Source of the DNA: Sesamum alatum
Lineage: Eukaryota > Streptophyta > Magnoliopsida > Lamiales > Pedaliaceae
NCBI GenBank assembly: GCA_034509735.1
Contig: JACGWO010000010.1
Span: 8,011,193 to 8,075,192 of the forward strand
Direction of reading: 5' to 3'
DNA length: 64,000 nucleotides
Of the stretch, positions 1 to 11,170 are shown one piece after another. The position numbers and the translations under genes are program-made. Positions within the stretch are counted from its first letter, which is position 1, and every line of letters begins with the position of its first letter. A model generated the notes under the pieces. It saw only the letters and a program-made list of their open reading frames with translations, did no database searches and was not told the origin of the DNA.

Positions 1-112
1 TATTAGTTGTTAGGGTTAGTAGTTAAGTAGCAGTTATCCCTAACTGCTAATTAAGCTCTATAAATAGAGCTCTGGAAAGTACACTGAATACACATGGAAT
101 TAGATTTCTTTC
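1..112 (+). repeat. Inverted LTR fragment of a Copia-type element
   Basis: This segment is the near-identical reverse complement of about 969-1080. Both carry the TATAAATAG box and the GTACACTGAATACAC stretch. It is therefore part of the same LTR as 871-1176 but lies in opposite orientation. Its left part continues beyond the window. At about 110 it joins the gag remnant at a short GAAAGAAAT microhomology that is also present in the LTR. Confidence 0.75.
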
Positions 113-771
113 ATAACAAATGCATAAGCCTGAGCCACATTCGGAAAGGGTTCCATCATCAAAATTTGACTTTGAATGGCATCAAACGACTCATCAAGAC
201 CCATCAAGATTTGCATTAAATGATCCCTATGTGCTAGACTAGACATCTCTTTCGAAGCTCCACAACTACAAGAAGGCACAGCAACAAGACAACCCAACTC
301 ATCCCACAATTTCTTGAGTTTATGAAAATAAGCAGAAACTGACAAGTTCCCTTGTGAGGCAGAAGCAATTTCCCTTTGCAATTGATAAATCATGGGACTA
401 TTGCTAACTCCATACCTGGTCTCAAGTTTGACCTAAAGTTCTCTAGCTGTTTCTATGTACAAGAAAGACTCTACAATGTCCTTAGAAATAGAATTGAGAA
501 TCCAGGACAGCACCATACTGTCTGCTCTCTCCCATTGCTCAAATTCCTCAGAAGATTCTTCTGGTCTGGGATTTTTTCCAGTAATGAAGCCAATTTTCAT
601 CTTGGCTTTCAGGGAAATGCGGATGGAACGGCTCCAGGACAAGAAGTTGGTTCCATCCAACACATTGGACGCCAAGATGGTCCCAGGGTTATCAGTAGCT
701 TGTATCTTCCATACGTCTTTATCTTCTTCAACTTTCTTGCCCTTTCCCTCTGGCTTGACAGGGCTTCCCAT
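100..771 (-). pseudogene. Copia-type gag remnant
   Basis: Read on the minus strand from an ATG at 771, this encodes a Copia-type Gag N-terminal region. LDGTNFLSWSRSI is followed by FEQWERADSMVLSWILNSIS, and later by LSVSAYFHKLKKLWDELG and DHLMQILMGLDESFDAIQSQIL, all hallmarks of plant Copia Gag. The frame is continuous from 771 to 100 except for one TAG near 430, where related proteins have Trp (REL*VKLETRYG). The protein stops abruptly after FVMKEI, exactly where the inverted LTR fragment begins. The zinc knuckle, protease, integrase and RT are absent. Gag would normally form the particle that packages element RNA, but this copy is dead. Confidence 0.8.
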
Positions 772-858
772 GGCGACCCCTAAAAATGTATTGAAGCGGA
801 AACTAAAAAGAAAGCTCGATCAAGAGGTAAAAATGGTGCCAGAGACCATCAATTGATA

Positions 859-870
859 GCTCTGATACCA
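859..870 (-). other. Primer-binding site (initiator tRNA-Met type)
   Basis: Minus-strand TGGTATCAGAGC directly follows the LTR end (LTR ...TTCTTCTCA). This is the standard plant Copia primer-binding site complementary to initiator methionine tRNA. It fixes the element's orientation as minus. Confidence 0.85.
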
Positions 871-1176
871 TGAGAAGAATTAGCGAAGCGGATACGCGCG
901 GCCATAGAAAGAAAATATTCAAGGTTTAAGCTACCAAGAACTTCTTGTAAACTCAGCAAAGGGAAAGTGAAAGAAATCCAATTCCGTGTGTATTCAGTGT
1001 ACTTTCCAGAGCTCTATTTATAGAGCTTAATTAGCAGTTAAGGATAACTGCTACTTAACTACTAACCCTAACAACTAATAGACGAGCAGTTAATTAGCTC
1101 AACTAATTAACCTGTAAAAGTGCTTCAGGAAAAGAGAAAACGCATTAACAACTTTAGGAGATCCTGGGCTACTACA
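871..1176 (-). repeat. Copia-type LTR, 306 bp
   Basis: On the minus strand it starts TGTAGTAGCCC and ends TTCTTCTCA, giving the TG...CA termini of an LTR, and the primer-binding site follows immediately. It contains a TATAAATAG promoter box. Its inner part is duplicated in inverted orientation at 1-112. Confidence 0.75.
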
Positions 1177-1238
1177 TTTCAGCAACAAAAAGCAACAAAA
1201 AATGTGTTCTAACGAGAACCGCATTAAGCTAATGAGAC

Positions 1239-2030
1239 TTATTTCTACAAACCAAAAATTCGGTTTTGATCGAAAACCGAACCAAATATTCGGTTCGGTT
1301 TTCGGTTTAATTGTTTTTAAAATTTCAATTTTCGGTTCAATTTTATCGAAATGGTTTGGTCCACCGGATCGAACCGAAAATTGAATTATAATTTTTTTTA
1401 TAAATAATAATATTATTAATATATTATATATTATTAATATTGTATAATGATAGTGTTTCTCTCTCTCACACTTTACTAATTTTGATTTTTAGGTCTTTGT
1501 GTTTGAGCTTTGATTGGAGACTGAAGACTCGAAGAGAGACGAGAGACGAGACACGAGAGACCGGAGACGAGAGACACAGACAGTGAGGAGAAGAATCTGC
1601 CGGCGACGCTGCTCTGTGACCTGTGGTTGTGGGCTAGCGAGGCGGCTAGGGAAGAATCCACCGGCGACGGCGAGGACTGTAACTCTCTTCTTCAAAGGTT
1701 CGATCTGTTTTTGATTTTTTTTTTTAATTTCGGTATAAAATTTTCGTTGAACTTGAACACTTGAAATATTAAATTATTATTTTCATATTTTGAAATGGAG
1801 TGCGTATGAATGGAATGATATTCGTATTCTATCGTGTCAATTGTTATTTTTTCTTTTATATTTTTATATTTTTAACAGGTATTTTTTGTCAAAATTGAAA
1901 TTTAAACTAAACGGCATTTTTTTAATTATTATTTTCCGTTTTTTTCGGTTAAAAACCAAAATTTTTTTGTTTGAAAATCGAACCGAAGTTTGTTCTTCGG
2001 TTCGGTTTTCAAAATCGAATTGCACAGGCC
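1239..2030. mobile_element. hAT-like non-autonomous element
   Basis: Repeated CGGTTCGGTTTTCGGTT motifs occur on the left (about 1258-1310) and in inverted form on the right (about 1940-2015). The right boundary, read on the minus strand, is TAGGCCTGTGCAATTCG, which resembles ends of plant hAT families. The middle (1440-1720) is rich in GAGACGAGAGA and CGGCGACG and has no convincing coding frame. The left terminus is eroded and no target duplication was found, so the superfamily is an inference. Confidence 0.45.
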
Positions 2031-2290
2031 TACACAAAACTGGAAAATGAACCTGTCATCCATATTAAGAAATTGCATAAGCACAAAAACCCATAGTTAA
2101 AAAATCGACATGTTTGCATAAACCAATAGTACAAAAGGTGTCATCCACATTGAGTCCAAGACCAGTCAGAAACAAAGTAATAAAGTGAGCTTCTTACATC
2201 AAGTTATATTCACATAAAAAGAGTTTCAGCCAAAAATGGTTGTGCACTAAAATTCAAAAATAGTATGCAACACCAGTCAACAAAAAACCA

Positions 2291-4412
2291 CTAAAACCAA
2301 CTTCGAATATAATTTTTGCTCCGATCTTCATATGGTTCAGTTCTTGGCCAACATGAAAAATCCACAAACTTTTTCCCATCCTGTATGAAGATGGTCTTTG
2401 CAACTGGTCTAGCTAGTCTACTTGTGAAGCAGGGCATGAAACCTATTCCTGTCATTGGGGGTGCAACCCTGATGTTTGGTCTTGGCAACAATGTCATTTT
2501 AGTCTAAACAGGCATGCCTATGTGTGCTAGCCATTACAGCTTTTCACTGTGCATTCTTGAAGGCAAGACCTCTAAACCTAGCATTCTTGAAATTATTGTA
2601 TAGATGTCTCACACAAAATTTGTGGGCGGAGTTAGGAAAAATAGTATGAAATGCATGTATGAGTCCTTTTTGTTTGTCACTTATGAAAGTGAATTCATTA
2701 TCCCTTTCAATATTGAAGTTCTACTTCCAAACAGTGAACCACTCCCAAGTGTCTGTAGACTCCCTCTGTACACAACAAATGTAATTAGGTATAGGTTTTT
2801 ATTTGGGTCTACTCCAATTACAGTTCAAAATTTCACCATGTGCGCCTTTCAAGTGACAATCATCTATCCCAATGATGGCCCTACACCCTCTCAGGAACCC
2901 CTGTTTCAAAGCATAAAAGCATACATAGAATTTTTTCAAATCTGTTTTCTCTCTATTATCATCATTTACCCTAAAATGATTGTGGATCCTGGATTTGTTC
3001 TCCCCAACTCTTGTGCATAGTCCCATAACTTGCTGAATTGGTGTTTAGGACTCCAGTTTCTTCAAAGCTTGTCTCTTTGCTCTGTATGCCTGGTCCCTAG
3101 ATACATGGCATCTCAACTGGTTCATGATGTCAACCCTCCACCCTTTGACATTTCTTTTGGGATCAGTTTTAAAGTCTTGAAGGAATCTCTCACTTAACCA
3201 TTTGGTAGACATATTCCTGGCATTGAACACTTGAGGGCAAGTGTGTTTAAACTTGTACAAGATGATCCGGAAGGTTTGTTCAATTTTTTTTTCTTGTTTG
3301 CATGAATTGTCCATTCACACCCCTCCCATTGTATATAGCATACACTCTGGATGCATCATTTTTGGTAAACCTCAAACTTCTCTTATTCTTTATGGAATGT
3401 TTATGGGTTACATCTTTCAACTCCTTCTTTGAACTAAAAATCATCCCTAACTCTGGAGTAGTGTCATACATTTCAACTGGATTGAAAACTAGGTAATTAA
3501 GAAGCACCATTTCCCTCTTCATCAGACACCCTTTTTTCATCCAAGTCACTGCCCACCAATACAGTTTCATCTGATTCAGAGCTTAAATCTGAATCTACTC
3601 TCATGTCATGACTATCCCCATCCACAAAATCTGCAAATAATTCATCATCATCATTGTAATCTATCCCTCAATAAAATTAGATCCCTCTTCCTCATCTTCC
3701 TCCCCTACATCTTTATCTTCTTGGTGACCTGCACCAACATTCTATACTTCATCCACCAACCCCAACATTTAATCCTACATCAAATGCATTCTCATCTTCT
3801 ACTCCAACATTTCCCCCTTCAATGTTTTCAACATTCTCAATACCTAAGAACTCAAAATCAGCCTCCACATCAACATGTTTCTTACCCTTTTCCAGTTTGC
3901 TTTTTCTTACCCTTGCCCTTACTCTTTTTTCCCCGTTCACTTTGTTGATAGCTTCAGTACACTCCACAGCAACCTCTTCAGGCGCAGGAGGCTTATACTC
4001 AACATAAACAGTAATTTCTCTACTATCCAAATGTTTCAAACTCTACTCTAATATATCATGGTCACTAAACAAAAACTTGAACCCCCCATTCATTATAATG
4101 TAATACCTTATGTCATCTCCAGATATCCCACATTTTTTTAGCCAACATGTCAAGATTATGCCTATTCATGTGTGTAGCATTTACATAATTAAATTTTTGC
4201 ACATTAACACCAATGTATTTTGCTCTAGGGACATTTCTACCCTCATCACCATAATACATAGCCACGATAATACTTTGACTCTTAGGATCTGTGGAAAGCG
4301 AAGATGAGACCACAACATACATTGCCCCACATGTAGGATACATGTCCAAATATAATATTTCACCAACAAACAATAAAGTAAGATTCTCACATGGGGGAGG
4401 GGGACTATTCAC
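2291..4412 (-). pseudogene. Mutator-like (MULE) transposase pseudogene
   Basis: Minus-strand fragments lie in the expected order. An N-terminal low-similarity region spans 4412-3749. The plant MuDR N-terminal block follows at 3570-3280 (TPELGMIFSSKKELKDVTHKHSIKN). Next comes a helix-rich block at 3314-3045 (GWRVDIMNQLRCHVSRDQAYRAKRQ). The start of the MULE transposase core is at 3026-2799 (FYVCFYALKQGFLRGCRAIIGIDDCHLKGAHGE), including the first catalytic Asp region. Frames change between 4039, 3570 and 3314, and there is an in-frame stop near 3047. The core ends soon after HLKGAHGE, and I see no second catalytic region. 2291-2497 is open but unrecognised. This copy cannot make a working transposase. 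Confidence 0.75.
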
Positions 4413-4739
4413 ACATTAAGAAAAAAACACAAAGAGCGCCCTCAACCCCATAAAAATGCATTCTTTTCCAACCTCAAAATATCCAAAAATAACTTGGTTA
4501 CTTACAGTATGCAGGTGGGGGCATGCTTAGATACCTATCACTGTGAAATATCACATCTTATATTGAATGTGCCTCCAAACGAACTATTTTCAGTCTGAGA
4601 TCTCCAATTTTTTAAGCTTGCTCTTCCTCCTTCATGTTCGAGCAAGCTTGGTGAAGAAATTGTGCTTAGGGCTTTTTGGAAGAAGAAGCACGTGAGGGAA
4701 CAATGATGTATTTTCCCTCCAAAAGCTGCTGATATGGGT

Positions 4740-5035
4740 GTTTATTTCATCAGTCAGCTGATGTGGCATCAAAATTCAACACAGCATCAATGCCACGACG
4801 TCAGCTTGGCCAGTTTTTAAATTGCCATATATGAAATTGTGGCCGGAGGGGCAAACCCCCAATTTTTCATGATCACATGCTAGACATGTGATCACTTCCG
4901 ACAAAATTAGGACAAGTTAGACTAAAATTGCCATTTTTTAAAATTAGTGTCCTGAATTGCTAGTTTGATAAAAGTTTGGTTTAAAAGGCCACCAATCCTA
5001 CATTAGTGGACAAAAATTATAATTTTCCCTCTAAA
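4740..5035 (-). mobile_element. 5' terminal region of the MULE
   Basis: Read on the minus strand, the sequence begins GAGGGAAAATTATAATTTTTGTCC. It continues with the pattern of plant MULE ends: a sensitive run of T and A, GGCCACC, CTCCGGCC, then GACGTCGTGGCA and CCACATCAGCTGAC. It lies just upstream of the MULE transposase remnant and in the same orientation. A matching terminal inverted repeat was not found near 2.0-2.3 kb, so the other end is lost or diverged. Confidence 0.5.
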
Positions 5036-5289
5036 TATATGTTATGTTTATATATCTGTTTCTACCATTATAAAAGTATGGATTTATAATTTTTTATTTT
5101 TTATTTGACTAAAAAAAGCGTTATAATTGGTAGCTATAGTAATTATCCACACTCCATGCACATTCTCTTTTTTCTTAATCAGCTGACCAAATTGCACCTC
5201 TTTCTCTTTATTGTTACATTTAATTATACATTACTAATGTTTTTTAAATTTGGCCAGGTGATCAAATCGAGTTGTAGGATCGAATTGAT

Positions 5290-5836
5290 TTGTAGTAAGT
5301 ATTAATTTTTTTTAAGTATAGTCTCAACGTAATAAGATTGTAATAATAAAAGTCCATCACACATCTCAAGTATCTTAATTTCTGGCATAAGCTAGTTAAA
5401 TCCATCTAGTTCATATCAAAATATTTTGTGAAAATATTTTTGTTTAGTCAAAATAATGTCACGATTTATTCCTATTATCATGTTATCTACACAGATTATG
5501 ACAAAGGAGCAAGAAGTGCATTTAATATAATACATTCATCGCACTCGTTGATCTTAAAACTATTTGATAATATTATTTTGTCAAAATTTTCATGCCATTG
5601 TTTAGGAGCTTGTTTAAGCACATAAAAAGACTTGAAAAATTTACAAACCTTCTTTTCTTGGCCAAGAAATACAAACCCTTTAGGTTTTTCATATAAATTT
5701 TGTCATCTAGCTCATCCTTTGAGAAAGTTTTCTTAACATCTCTTTGATGTATCTCCAAATCATAAAATGCAGCAATAGCTATAAGCACTACAATGGACAT
5801 TATTTTAGTAACTAGTGAATATGGAGTTAAAATCAT
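5290..5836 (-). pseudogene. Copia reverse transcriptase fragment
   Basis: The minus-strand reading gives YSLVTKIMSIVVLIAIAAFYDLEIHQRDVKKTF, then GLYFLAKKRR, CLNKLLNNGMKIL, NSFKINECDECI and a shifted VDNMIIGINRDIILTKQ. These match the central RT of plant Copia elements, where the catalytic motif is YVDDM. Here it reads CVDNM, so the second Asp is lost. Several indels and stops interrupt the reading. No LTR lies nearby, so this is an isolated scrap. Confidence 0.7.
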
Positions 5837-7139
5837 TTTACCCCCGTGATATGCTAAAAGATAAAAAAAAAAAAAAAATCCTGTAAAAAATAAGATATCA
5901 AGTTCACTCCATGTGTTTTGAATAATGACTCACACTGCCCCTGGACAACTTGAAACTAATTTTTTAGGGGTAATGGCTAAAATGCGCCTCCATATATATG
6001 AGGAGACTGTTCACCATGCTTAGACCAGAGACCCACTTCGACCTGTTTGAGAGACAAAATATGAGGAAATTTTAATTCTTCGAGAGACTTAGGTTACTTT
6101 GTTAAAGTTCCTAAATCTGACCATTAAATCTGGAAGAAAAACCGATAGAATCAAGGAGAAAAGGTTAACAAAGGTAGGTTTTCTACTTTTGGTTCTTTTT
6201 TGTGGTGTTTATTGTTCGTATTCTTTTGTGTAGGGTTTCCTACTGTTGGAGTGGGATAAATCAAGACTGAAACAGAGGATATCTTCTTCTTCTTGTTAAA
6301 CAAGGTAGGATTTAGGATTTCTATTTTTTTTTCTTAATTTTCTGAACCTAAGACTCAAGTTGTTCTATGTATGTTTTTTTTTTTTGGCTGGAATGAAATC
6401 ACAGAGGGTGAGCTAAATTGACAATATATGATGGTGAGTTTCCATATCTATTACTTTATTATAATTTTAAAAATTTTTTAACAAAAAAATCTCAATTTTA
6501 AAACCGAATCTTAGTTATTTTATTGCAGGCTTGATATAAACACAAAAAAAGAGAAAAAGTTTGGGATTTGGTGAACTGTGCGAGACAATGATGGTATGTG
6601 TTTATTTTGTGTTTGTCTGTATTGTTAAATGACTATTATTATATTATGTTAATGAATGTGGATTAGACTTTTTATGACTGTTTTTCAATTCCTTTTAGAA
6701 ATGCTTTTATTGGTAAGAATGCTAATGTGAATTGAAGGATGAAAATAAAGTGAATAGGGGGGCCTATTTATAGAATCTTAGAAGGTGCCATTCAATATAT
6801 ATGTCTAAGTGGAAAAAATGATTTTAAAAGATCACAAGTTTTCAAATTAAGTCGTCACCTTTATATTTGAATGTACACATCATTTCACCTGTACGACACA
6901 CAAATTTATTATAATAGACACATCATTTCAATCGAATGGCGAACCACTTCAGCAATTGGCACATAATTAATTAAGTGGACACGGTTGGATGATGAGTAGA
7001 CGTCCAACTATCATCCACGTGTCACGACCTTATCATGTGTCGCACATTGTCTTGTTACAATTTAATTCTAAAATAAATTTATTAATTAAATTTATTTTTT
7101 TTTAATTTATTATTCACAATTTTCAACATTGTCTACTAT
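5837..7139. other. Intergenic AT-rich sequence without recognised genes
   Basis: A run of 16 A lies near 5863-5878. No coding frame is supported. The part at about 6990-7135 (CAACTATCATCCACGTGTCACGA...GTGTCGCAC) has a diverged relative at about 18235-18360, which suggests an unnamed dispersed repeat. Confidence 0.4.
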
Positions 7140-7426
7140 CTCCTCATCAAGATGGGTTAAAATAGCTTTTTATACCCACTTGAAGGTTGGAACTAGTTCC
7201 TTTTCCAACCAGAGCATATGCATACAATACATATGGACCAGAGGTCAAATACTATTTTTTTCAAAATTCCTTTGACTCATAGAATAAGATTCATGTCAAA
7301 ATCTAACATATAATGCTCGACTTGAATTTCTACATAAAACATAATACTTATAACATGATTTTGAAATGTTTTATACAAAATCAAATGTGATCTCATTCCC
7401 AGCCAAAGCGTACGCTTAAGAGGCAT
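7140..7426 (-). pseudogene. LINE ORF1 remnant, 3' part (split by the 7427-11501 element)
   Basis: The minus-strand reading from 7426 gives MPLKRTLWLGMRSHL and, further on, a weak match to the conserved PYGPWLRA-type region of plant LINE ORF1 proteins (DUF4283/zinc-knuckle type). It continues the frame of the fragment at 11967-11507, ending there in SLNIT. The retroelement at 7427-11501 therefore sits inside this ORF. The reading frame is degraded beyond about 7300. Confidence 0.55.
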
Positions 7427-7756
7427 TTATGGAGGAAATAAATAAGCTTCAAAAAAGGCAAGAGAAGGTGCCTCCTAAGAAAAGAAAAAGTCAAAACTTA
7501 CCAAGATTAGCATAGTACGTTGGATTTTCATAATAACCTTGGAAGACTAATCTCAGTCATATAAGCGAGGTAGGTAAAGGGTAAAGTAGAACTTCACCCC
7601 TACCTCCCTTAAATAGCACATTTTCTCATTAGTATAAATACCTCCTCATTTGTTTATAGAAGGGAATTTTTCTCGCTTGTAACGACTCCAGTGTAAACGT
7701 GTTGAATCGTGCCCATTTGAAATAAATATAGTCAATCTCGCTTTTTAGTGACATCA
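7427..7756 (+). repeat. 5' LTR of the gag-only element
   Basis: It runs from (T)TATGGAGGAAATAAATAAGC to AGTGACATCA. It carries TATAAATACC about 130 bases before its end, which would serve as the promoter. The primer-binding site starts three bases downstream. Confidence 0.85.
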
Positions 7757-8128
7757 ACTTGGCGCCGTCTGTGGGAAACAATGATTCAACATTTGAGGAT
7801 GAACACTAGGTCAACAGCAAGAAACGGTAATAAGGGCTTCAACGAGCTCGCAGGGATCTCCGAGCATGGACCCCAAGAACAAATCTAGCAACACGCAACC
7901 AAGAGCAGGATGAATGGGAAGAGTAGCGAGAGAAGGAGCAAGCTCCTCCTCCTCCCATGTTCTAGATCACACCTAAGGCCCTTCGAAAGATGATTGAAGA
8001 CGCTTGAACACAAGCCGCGTCGAGAGCAGTTCCCCAATATATTGTGGAGCATGCGGCGCTGCCAAGACCCCTCCCTATCCTCACAGGGGTCCCGGAACAG
8101 GCCTAACCCATATGAATAGCGAGCAAAG

Positions 8129-9209
8129 GTGACAAACCAACAGGGAGGCGGCCAACTTGAAGAAGAAGTGGAGAGCAGACCTTCCCTACTGAAAGAGGAT
8201 CTGCTCCCACCACCTCCAAGTGACGCACCACCAAAAGGGCACGGATCCCTGAGAATGAACCAAGCGGCAGCTAGGCAGGCGAGTTTAGAAGGGATAGAGG
8301 GCCACCAGGCCTTACCCTTAGTTGTGGCACCCCTCTAGAAGAAGTCCTTTTGCCACTCACATCCTGGTAGAAGCTATCCAGCCCAGGATCAAGATCACGA
8401 ACCTCAACGAGTATGACGAGACCAAAGACCCACAAGATCACTTAGATTGCTTCCTAGCGAAAGCGAATCTGTTAGACGTTAGCGATGCAACATGCGGCAA
8501 GCTCTTTCTAGTCACTCTGGCCGGAAAAGTTTTGACCTGCTTCAACCAGTTGACCATTGGCACGATAGACAGCTTCGAGTGCTTCTCCCAACGCTTTTTA
8601 CATCACTTCGTGATAAATAAGGGATACACAGAGGAAGGTTCTGAGAATCTATTGCTCAGAAGCCCCCCACCACACTGGACGACCTCCTAGCATGCATGGA
8701 GAAGTATATTCGAATAGAAGAAACTTCTAGCGTAAGGAACGCAACTCCTTCCAAGAGGAGAGCAACTGAGGAAATCCTTTCAGGCCTCCAAAGAGATGAG
8801 AATAGTCAAAAAGATCAGAACCATGCGCCGTCCTCTGAACAAACTTGGAATACTTTGCTGAAAGCGCCTTGCGGTCAAGATTCTCGCCGTGGCAGAGCAA
8901 CAAGGAATAGTTCAGTGGCCCCGTCGAATGAGGGAGGATCCGGGAAGGATGAAGTCTAGCAAATATTGTCTTTTTCATAAAGATCGCGGCCACAACACAG
9001 AAGATTACTTCCATTTGAAAAAACAAAATAGAGAAACTAATCCAAGGCAGATATCTAAAGGAGTACATAGAAACTTTGAGACCGCACCAAGAGAGACACG
9101 GGAAGGAAGTAAGAAGTTAAAAATCTCTCGAGCATATGAACAACAAAGTAGGAAGGCCTGTCAAGTTTTGACAGCAGTTAGGACGATACATAAAACCTAC
9201 AGAAGCTGA
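8129..9209 (+). pseudogene. Gypsy-type gag remnant
   Basis: The frame at 8322-8690 contains RIKITNLNEYDETKDPQDHLDCF and LFLVTLAGKVLTCFNQL, then IDSFECFSQRFLHHFV, the Retrotrans_gag pattern of plant Gypsy elements (normally ...W-FN-L; here C replaces W). A second frame at 8889-9209 contains SKYCLFHKDRGHNTEDYFHLKKQ, the CCHC-like knuckle (CxFHxDxGHxTExC type). Its last Cys is Tyr. The two parts are in different frames and separated by stops, so no intact Gag is made. 8129-8338 is the low-complexity region upstream. Confidence 0.75.
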
Positions 9210-9384
9210 AGGGGAAAGAGGTACCCGAAACTTGGAGTAGCTATTAGAAGATCTCCTATAAGTAGCACGAAACATGGCAGGATGCCCAAAGTTCGATTGA
9301 TCATAAATTACAACTTGACTTCCGCTAAGTCTTTTTCATCTCTTACTTATATCTTGTGCCCTTTTATAATTCAACAATTTTCCC

Positions 9385-9950
9385 CTCAAGGGAACTCCTA
9401 AGAAGTTCCAAGCGACAAGGAACTCCTACGAAGTTCCCAAAATATTTCGACTAAAGGAACTCCTACGAAGTTCCCAGAATATTGCAACTATAGGAACTAC
9501 TAAGAAGTTCCCAAACGACAAAGAACTCCTATGAAGTTCAGAAATATTTCAACTAAAGGAACTCCTAAGAAGTTCCCAAGCGATAAGGAACTCCTATGAA
9601 ATTCCCAAAATATTTCAACTAAAGGAACTTCTAAGAAGTTCCCAAGCGACATGAAACTCCTACGAAGTTCTCAAAATATTTCAACTAAAGGAACTCCTAA
9701 GAAGTTCCCGAGCAACGAGGAACTCCTACAAAGTTCCAAAAAATATTTCGACTGAAGGAACTCCTAAAAAGTTCCAAGCGACGAGGAACTCCTACGAAGT
9801 TTCCAAAATGTTTCGACTGAAGGAACTCCTAAGAAGTTCCTAAGCGACAAGGAACTCCTACGAAGTTCCAAAAATATTTGATTAAGGGTATTCCTAAGAA
9901 TTTCCAAAGCAACAACCAGAATATAATCAAATGAGCTCCTACAAAGCTCG
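9385..9950. repeat. Tandem array of GGAACT...AGTTCC hairpin half-units
   Basis: About 16 successive half-units carry GGAACTCCTA(A/C)GAAGTTCC. Mostly, a short type with a CAAGCGACAA spacer (about 29 bp) alternates with a long type with a CAAAATATTTCAACTAAA spacer (about 37 bp). This makes roughly eight 66-bp dimers. Each half-unit can form a 6-bp GGAACT/AGTTCC stem. The array decays toward 9900-9950 (GGTATTCC, GAGCTCC). It lies inside the gag-only element downstream of gag. Confidence 0.9.
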
Positions 9951-9957
9951 CAAAAAA

Positions 9958-10150
9958 TTCAACATGTTGCGTCGCGACGCGATACAATTCGACATGACGC
10001 GATGTGAATTAAACATGACGCATCGAGACGCGATGTAATACAAACATGTTGCAACGCGACGTGATACGATTTGATATCACGCATCGCAAATCTAACATGT
10101 TGCATTGCGACGCGCTGTAATTTGACATGACGTGACACAACGCAAATACA
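9958..10150. repeat. Second tandem array, ACATGTTGC..GCGACGCGAT units
   Basis: Imperfect repeats of ACATGTTGC(G/A)(T/A)CGCGACGCGAT, alternating with ACATGACGCGATG-type units, repeat with a period of roughly 60 bases. This follows directly after the GGAACT array and is also internal to the retroelement. Confidence 0.7.
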
Positions 10151-10594
10151 ACAACCATCGGATGTGCTAGGCCCTCCCTCGCCCCTATGGCGACTTCCGA
10201 GATCGCGGAGGAGGAAGGAGCAAGCAATGTTGCTCGTCCTTTCCTTCCTTGATGAAAGACGAGGACAACAAGTAACCTCTCCCATCCTCCTTTCTTGACA
10301 AAAGACGAGGATGAACTCGGGAATCATGATCGCGATCACGCTGTTCACAACCTTGAAGCATTAGATGTTCTACCATAAATCTTGGATTGGGGGCCTATAC
10401 AAGACTCAAAATCGTCACTCCGGACAACAAAAAAGTTGAAAATATTTTGGAGATAGAACTGAACCTATTAAAATTCCAAGAACGACTATCACGCAAGCTT
10501 CTAATAGCTTTAATGATTTCATCTTGAAAATTAACGATTCCCCCCAGACTCGAAGCAAAAGACGAAGGTAAACGAGGGATGACACTATAACCGA

Positions 10595-10705
10595 CTCGAA
10601 TATGCGAACCATCCTGGTCGAGGTAGATCGCCTCAACCGACTGTGCCTGGTCGAGTCGGATCGCCTCGACTAGCTCCAGGCCGAGGCAGCATGCCTCGAC
10701 CTGGG
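10595..10705. repeat. Short GTCGAG/CTCGAC repeat cluster
   Basis: Three roughly 33-bp units share the pattern TGGTCGAG..GATCGCCTC or AGGCCGAGGCAGCATGCCTC. Several CTCGACC/GGTCGAG pairs can fold back. The overlapping open frames on both strands (10633-10960) are unrecognised and probably reflect GC-rich composition. Confidence 0.5.
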
Positions 10706-11170
10706 AAATCTAGCCGAGATAGGACTCGGCCAACGGTGACAGTGGTGGCGCCCTCGACCAACGGCGGTTCCCTCCCCCTCCCCCCAAAGACAATGAAACC
10801 CTCTTTTTCAACAGAATTTTCTAACATATGGCGACCTAGTCCAAACGGAGAACTAATTGACCCCAAATACGTGGACTCATTGATGCCCCGACATAAGAAG
10901 AGGGCGAACGATACTAACATAAGAAGAGTAAAAGAGGAAGGAAAAAACAAAGAGATTTAAAAGGAACCCTTCTTAGCTATGAAGATATTTCGCAAGAAAG
11001 AACACGAAGAAAAAAAAAAATTCAGAGGGGGACGAGACAAATCATTGCAACAAGGATATAAGAGAAGACACAACCCTAGCAACCCTCAAGACCGACCAAG
11101 CCCGTAAAAAACCCAAGGTTCGATGTAATTCCTAAATATCCCAAGTGATATTTAAGAATTGGGGGGCTAT

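Noticed and set aside
376..856. Plus-strand open frames over the Copia gag
   Set aside because: They are antisense shadows of the minus-strand gag, which has clear family motifs.
3721..4007. Plus-strand Ser/Pro/Leu-rich frames
   Set aside because: They overlap the minus-strand MULE remnant and have no domain or promoter evidence.
9385..9950. CRISPR-like array
   Set aside because: The spacers are themselves repeats of two types and the context is a plant retroelement, so it is an internal tandem repeat.
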